Positions 5,474 to 6,477 of a stretch of 6,477 nucleotides of DNA are shown here, piece by piece; the first letter of the stretch is position 1, and each line of letters starts with the position of its first letter. Made by a program: the position numbers and the translations under genes. The notes beneath the pieces are model-generated. The model ran no database searches. It saw nothing but the letters and a program-made list of their open reading frames with translations, and was not told the origin of the DNA. The DNA is taken from the NCBI GenBank assembly GCA_021810175.1, contig JAJZJJ010000176.1, positions 1 through 6,477 of the forward strand, given 5' to 3'. Source of the DNA: Acidobacteriota bacterium. GTDB taxonomy: Bacteria > Acidobacteriota > Terriglobia > Terriglobales > Acidobacteriaceae.

Positions 5474-6340
5474 ATGCGAGAAAAAACCAGCGAAACAGCG
5501 CCCGATCCCAAACGGAAAAAGCTCGACGGCGAGCCCTATCAGCTCCAGAGCCTCGACCGCGCCGTGGCCGTCCTCGAACTGCTGGGCGAATCCGAAGGCC
5601 CGCTCGGCCTGGCCGATGTCTGCGAGCGGATGAGCCTCCACAAAAGCACCGCCCACCGCGCCCTCATGGTCCTTGAGCGTACCGGCCTCATCGAGCGCAC
5701 GGCGGAGAACCGCTTCCGCCTCGGCCTCAAGCTCTACGAACTCGGCAGCCGCGCCGTCGAGCAAATCGACCTCCGCGCCCGCGTCCATCCCTGGTTTCGC
5801 CGCCTCTCCGCTCAGGTCGGAGAAACCGTCCACCTCGGCGTCCTGCAGAAGGCCTCCGTCGTCTACCTCGACAAAGTCGAGCCCAGCAATCGCAAAGTCT
5901 GGCTCGCCTCCCGCGTGGGAGCCTCCAACCCCGTCCACTGCACCGCCATGGGCAAGGCCATGCTCGCCTTCCTGCCCCCCGATGAGGCCGGCGAGATCAT
6001 CGCCCGCATCCGCTTCACCCGCCTCACTCCGCGCACGCTCTGCACGCCTGAGGCTCTGCAGCGCTCTCTCGATCGCGTCCGCCAGCGCGGCTACGCCATC
6101 GACGACGAGGAAGTCGAGGCCGGCGTCCGCTGTGTCGGCGCTCCCATTCTCAACGACGCCCGCCGTCCCGTCGCTGCCGTCAGCATCTCCGGCCCCGCCT
6201 CGCGCATCACCCAGCAGAGCGTCCCCGAAATGGCCGAGCACCTCCTCCGCTGCTGCCGCGAAATCTCCGCCTCCCTCGGCGGCACCGAGCGCCGCCGCCC
6301 CTCGCCCCGCTCACCCTTCCTTGACCACTACGGAGCCTGA
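5474..6340 (+). CDS. IclR-family transcriptional regulator
   Basis: This 288-residue cytoplasmic DNA-binding protein is slightly longer than the usual 250-270 because of a charged N-terminal tail (1-20) and an Arg/Pro-rich C-terminal tail (about 270-288). The winged helix-turn-helix spans about 22-85. LQSLDRAVAVLELLG is the classic IclR opening, and LHKSTAHRALMVLERTGLI holds the recognition helix, followed by the wing. The effector domain (about 90-268) shows the family landmarks: ETVHLGVL (117-124), PVHCTAMGKAMLAFL (153-167), RGYAIDDEEVEAGVRCVGAPI (near 205-225) and AVSISGPASRI (235-245). Such regulators bind small organic acids or aromatic and sugar breakdown products and mostly repress neighbouring catabolic genes. 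The ligand cannot be told from sequence alone. ATG 5474 is chosen because GAGG at 5462-5465 lies 8 bases upstream. The frame is open further up to TTG 5345, but that extension looks like random Ser/Arg/Pro sequence. It has its own promoter, a candidate operator and a terminator between it and the tad genes. Confidence 0.93.
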   Translation: MREKTSETAPDPKRKKLDGEPYQLQSLDRAVAVLELLGESEGPLGLADVCERMSLHKSTAHRALMVLERTGLIERTAENRFRLGLKLYELGSRAVEQIDLRARVHPWFRRLSAQVGETVHLGVLQKASVVYLDKVEPSNRKVWLASRVGASNPVHCTAMGKAMLAFLPPDEAGEIIARIRFTRLTPRTLCTPEALQRSLDRVRQRGYAIDDEEVEAGVRCVGAPILNDARRPVAAVSISGPASRITQQSVPEMAEHLLRCCREISASLGGTERRRPSPRSPFLDHYGA

Positions 6341-6360
6341 TTGCAGCGGTACGCCTCACG

Positions 6361-6374
6361 TGTTTACCTAAACA
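6361..6374. repeat. AT-rich inverted repeat TGTTTA-CC-TAAACA
   Basis: These are perfect 6-bp arms around two bases, starting 20 bases after the IclR-family stop. In RNA only a 5-bp stem with a 4-base loop could form, so it would be a weak terminator. As DNA it looks like a dimer-binding site. The TAA ending the possible - strand gene falls inside it. Confidence 0.3.
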
Positions 6375-6477
6375 GTACGGAAGAATCGCGGGCACACTGC
6401 TCCCTTCGCGCGGTTGTGAGCCGCATCACAGCCACTTCTTCTTTCATCTGCATATCGTCGATGGCGTCAATGATCGG
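6364..6477 (-). CDS. possible 3' end of a convergent gene (partial)
   Basis: On the - strand the frame entering from base 6477 runs 37 codons to TAA. It begins P I I D A I D D M Q M K E E V A V M. The first 20 or so residues look protein-like and mostly use codons ending in G or C. The tail is Arg/Cys/Ser-rich and less convincing. The other two - strand frames stop within a few codons. No family is recognised. If real, the TGTGA-N6-TCACA palindrome lies inside its coding sequence. Confidence 0.3.
   Translation of the reverse strand, partial: PIIDAIDDMQMKEEVAVMRLTTARREQCARDSSVLFR
6415..6430. promoter_or_regulatory. TGTGA-N6-TCACA palindrome, CRP-type site candidate
   Basis: TGTGA (6415-6419), GCCGCA, TCACA (6426-6430) is an exact match to the 5-6-5 core recognised by CRP-type members of the CRP/FNR superfamily. 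It would suit cAMP-type control of a gene to the right of the window, or could lie within a convergent gene. The outer bases are not the AT-rich flanks of strong E. coli sites. Whether this organism's CRP homologue uses the same core is unknown. Confidence 0.35.

Larger units (their letters stand above)
6341..6477. other. region downstream of the IclR-family gene
   Basis: It holds an AT-rich 6-2-6 inverted repeat (6361-6374), an exact TGTGA-N6-TCACA palindrome (6415-6430), and a - strand reading frame open from the window edge to a TAA at 6364-6366. An ATG at 6461 on the + strand has no ribosome site and too little sequence to judge. No clear T-tract terminator follows the IclR-family stop. 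Confidence 0.5.

Noticed and set aside
5468..6241. 257-residue open frame on the - strand
   Set aside because: Exactly antisense to the IclR-family gene. Its Gly/Ala/Asp-rich composition is what the C-ending codons of that gene give when read backwards, and it has no family motifs.
1..6477. CRISPR array, tRNA, rRNA, insertion sequence or attachment site
   Set aside because: No regularly spaced direct DNA repeats, no cloverleaf or rRNA-like stretches, no transposase or integrase motifs, and no flanking duplications were seen.

Overview
This is a GC-rich bacterial window. Every confident gene lies on the + strand and strongly prefers codons ending in C (GCC, ACC, CTC, TCC). The gene content is five exported proteins of the TadE/TadG (Flp pilus pseudopilin-like) type followed by an IclR-family regulator. 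Clusters of several TadE-like genes with TadG-like genes in a GC-rich genome suggest an environmental Gram-negative such as an Acidobacteriota member. That placement is inference from style and gene set; no rRNA or marker gene is present to prove it.

Layout. Bases 1-36 may be the last codons of an upstream gene. Bases 37-174 are a leader with a weak promoter-like pair and a 7-bp inverted repeat. Three tightly packed genes follow. The first (175-1443) is a TadG-type membrane anchor carrying a repetitive, probable beta-helix domain. The next two (1446-1937 and 1937-2431) are TadE-type proteins; the second pair of genes shares a TGATG stop/start. A 396-base stretch without a convincing gene (2432-2827) holds nested inverted repeats. 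Then come a third TadE-type protein (2828-3364) and a large TadG-type protein with a von Willebrand factor A domain (3457-5163). A GC-rich hairpin right after the last stop probably ends this transcription unit. Bases 5210-5473 hold a good sigma70-type promoter and a 15-bp perfect palindrome, followed by an IclR-family regulator (5474-6340). The last 137 bases contain an AT-rich inverted repeat, a perfect TGTGA-N6-TCACA palindrome, and possibly the 3' end of a gene coming in on the - strand.

How it works together. Each of the five Tad-type proteins has a short basic N-terminus, a Gly just before a single hydrophobic helix, and an exported C-terminal domain. The three TadE-type proteins keep Glu at +5 after the Gly, the class III (prepilin-type) signal. 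The two TadG-type proteins lack it. The likely picture is a set of envelope-anchored minor pilins and accessory adhesin-like subunits of a Tad/Flp-like system. The ATPase, secretin, platform and prepilin peptidase genes are not in this window. The IclR regulator has its own promoter, candidate operator and upstream terminator, so it is probably a separate and probably autoregulated unit; nothing seen ties it to the pilus genes.

The most interesting points are the nine-copy Q-x-N-G repeat in the first protein, the palindrome in front of the IclR gene, and the exact CRP-type palindrome near the right end. I see no CRISPR array, tRNA, rRNA, transposase or attachment site.
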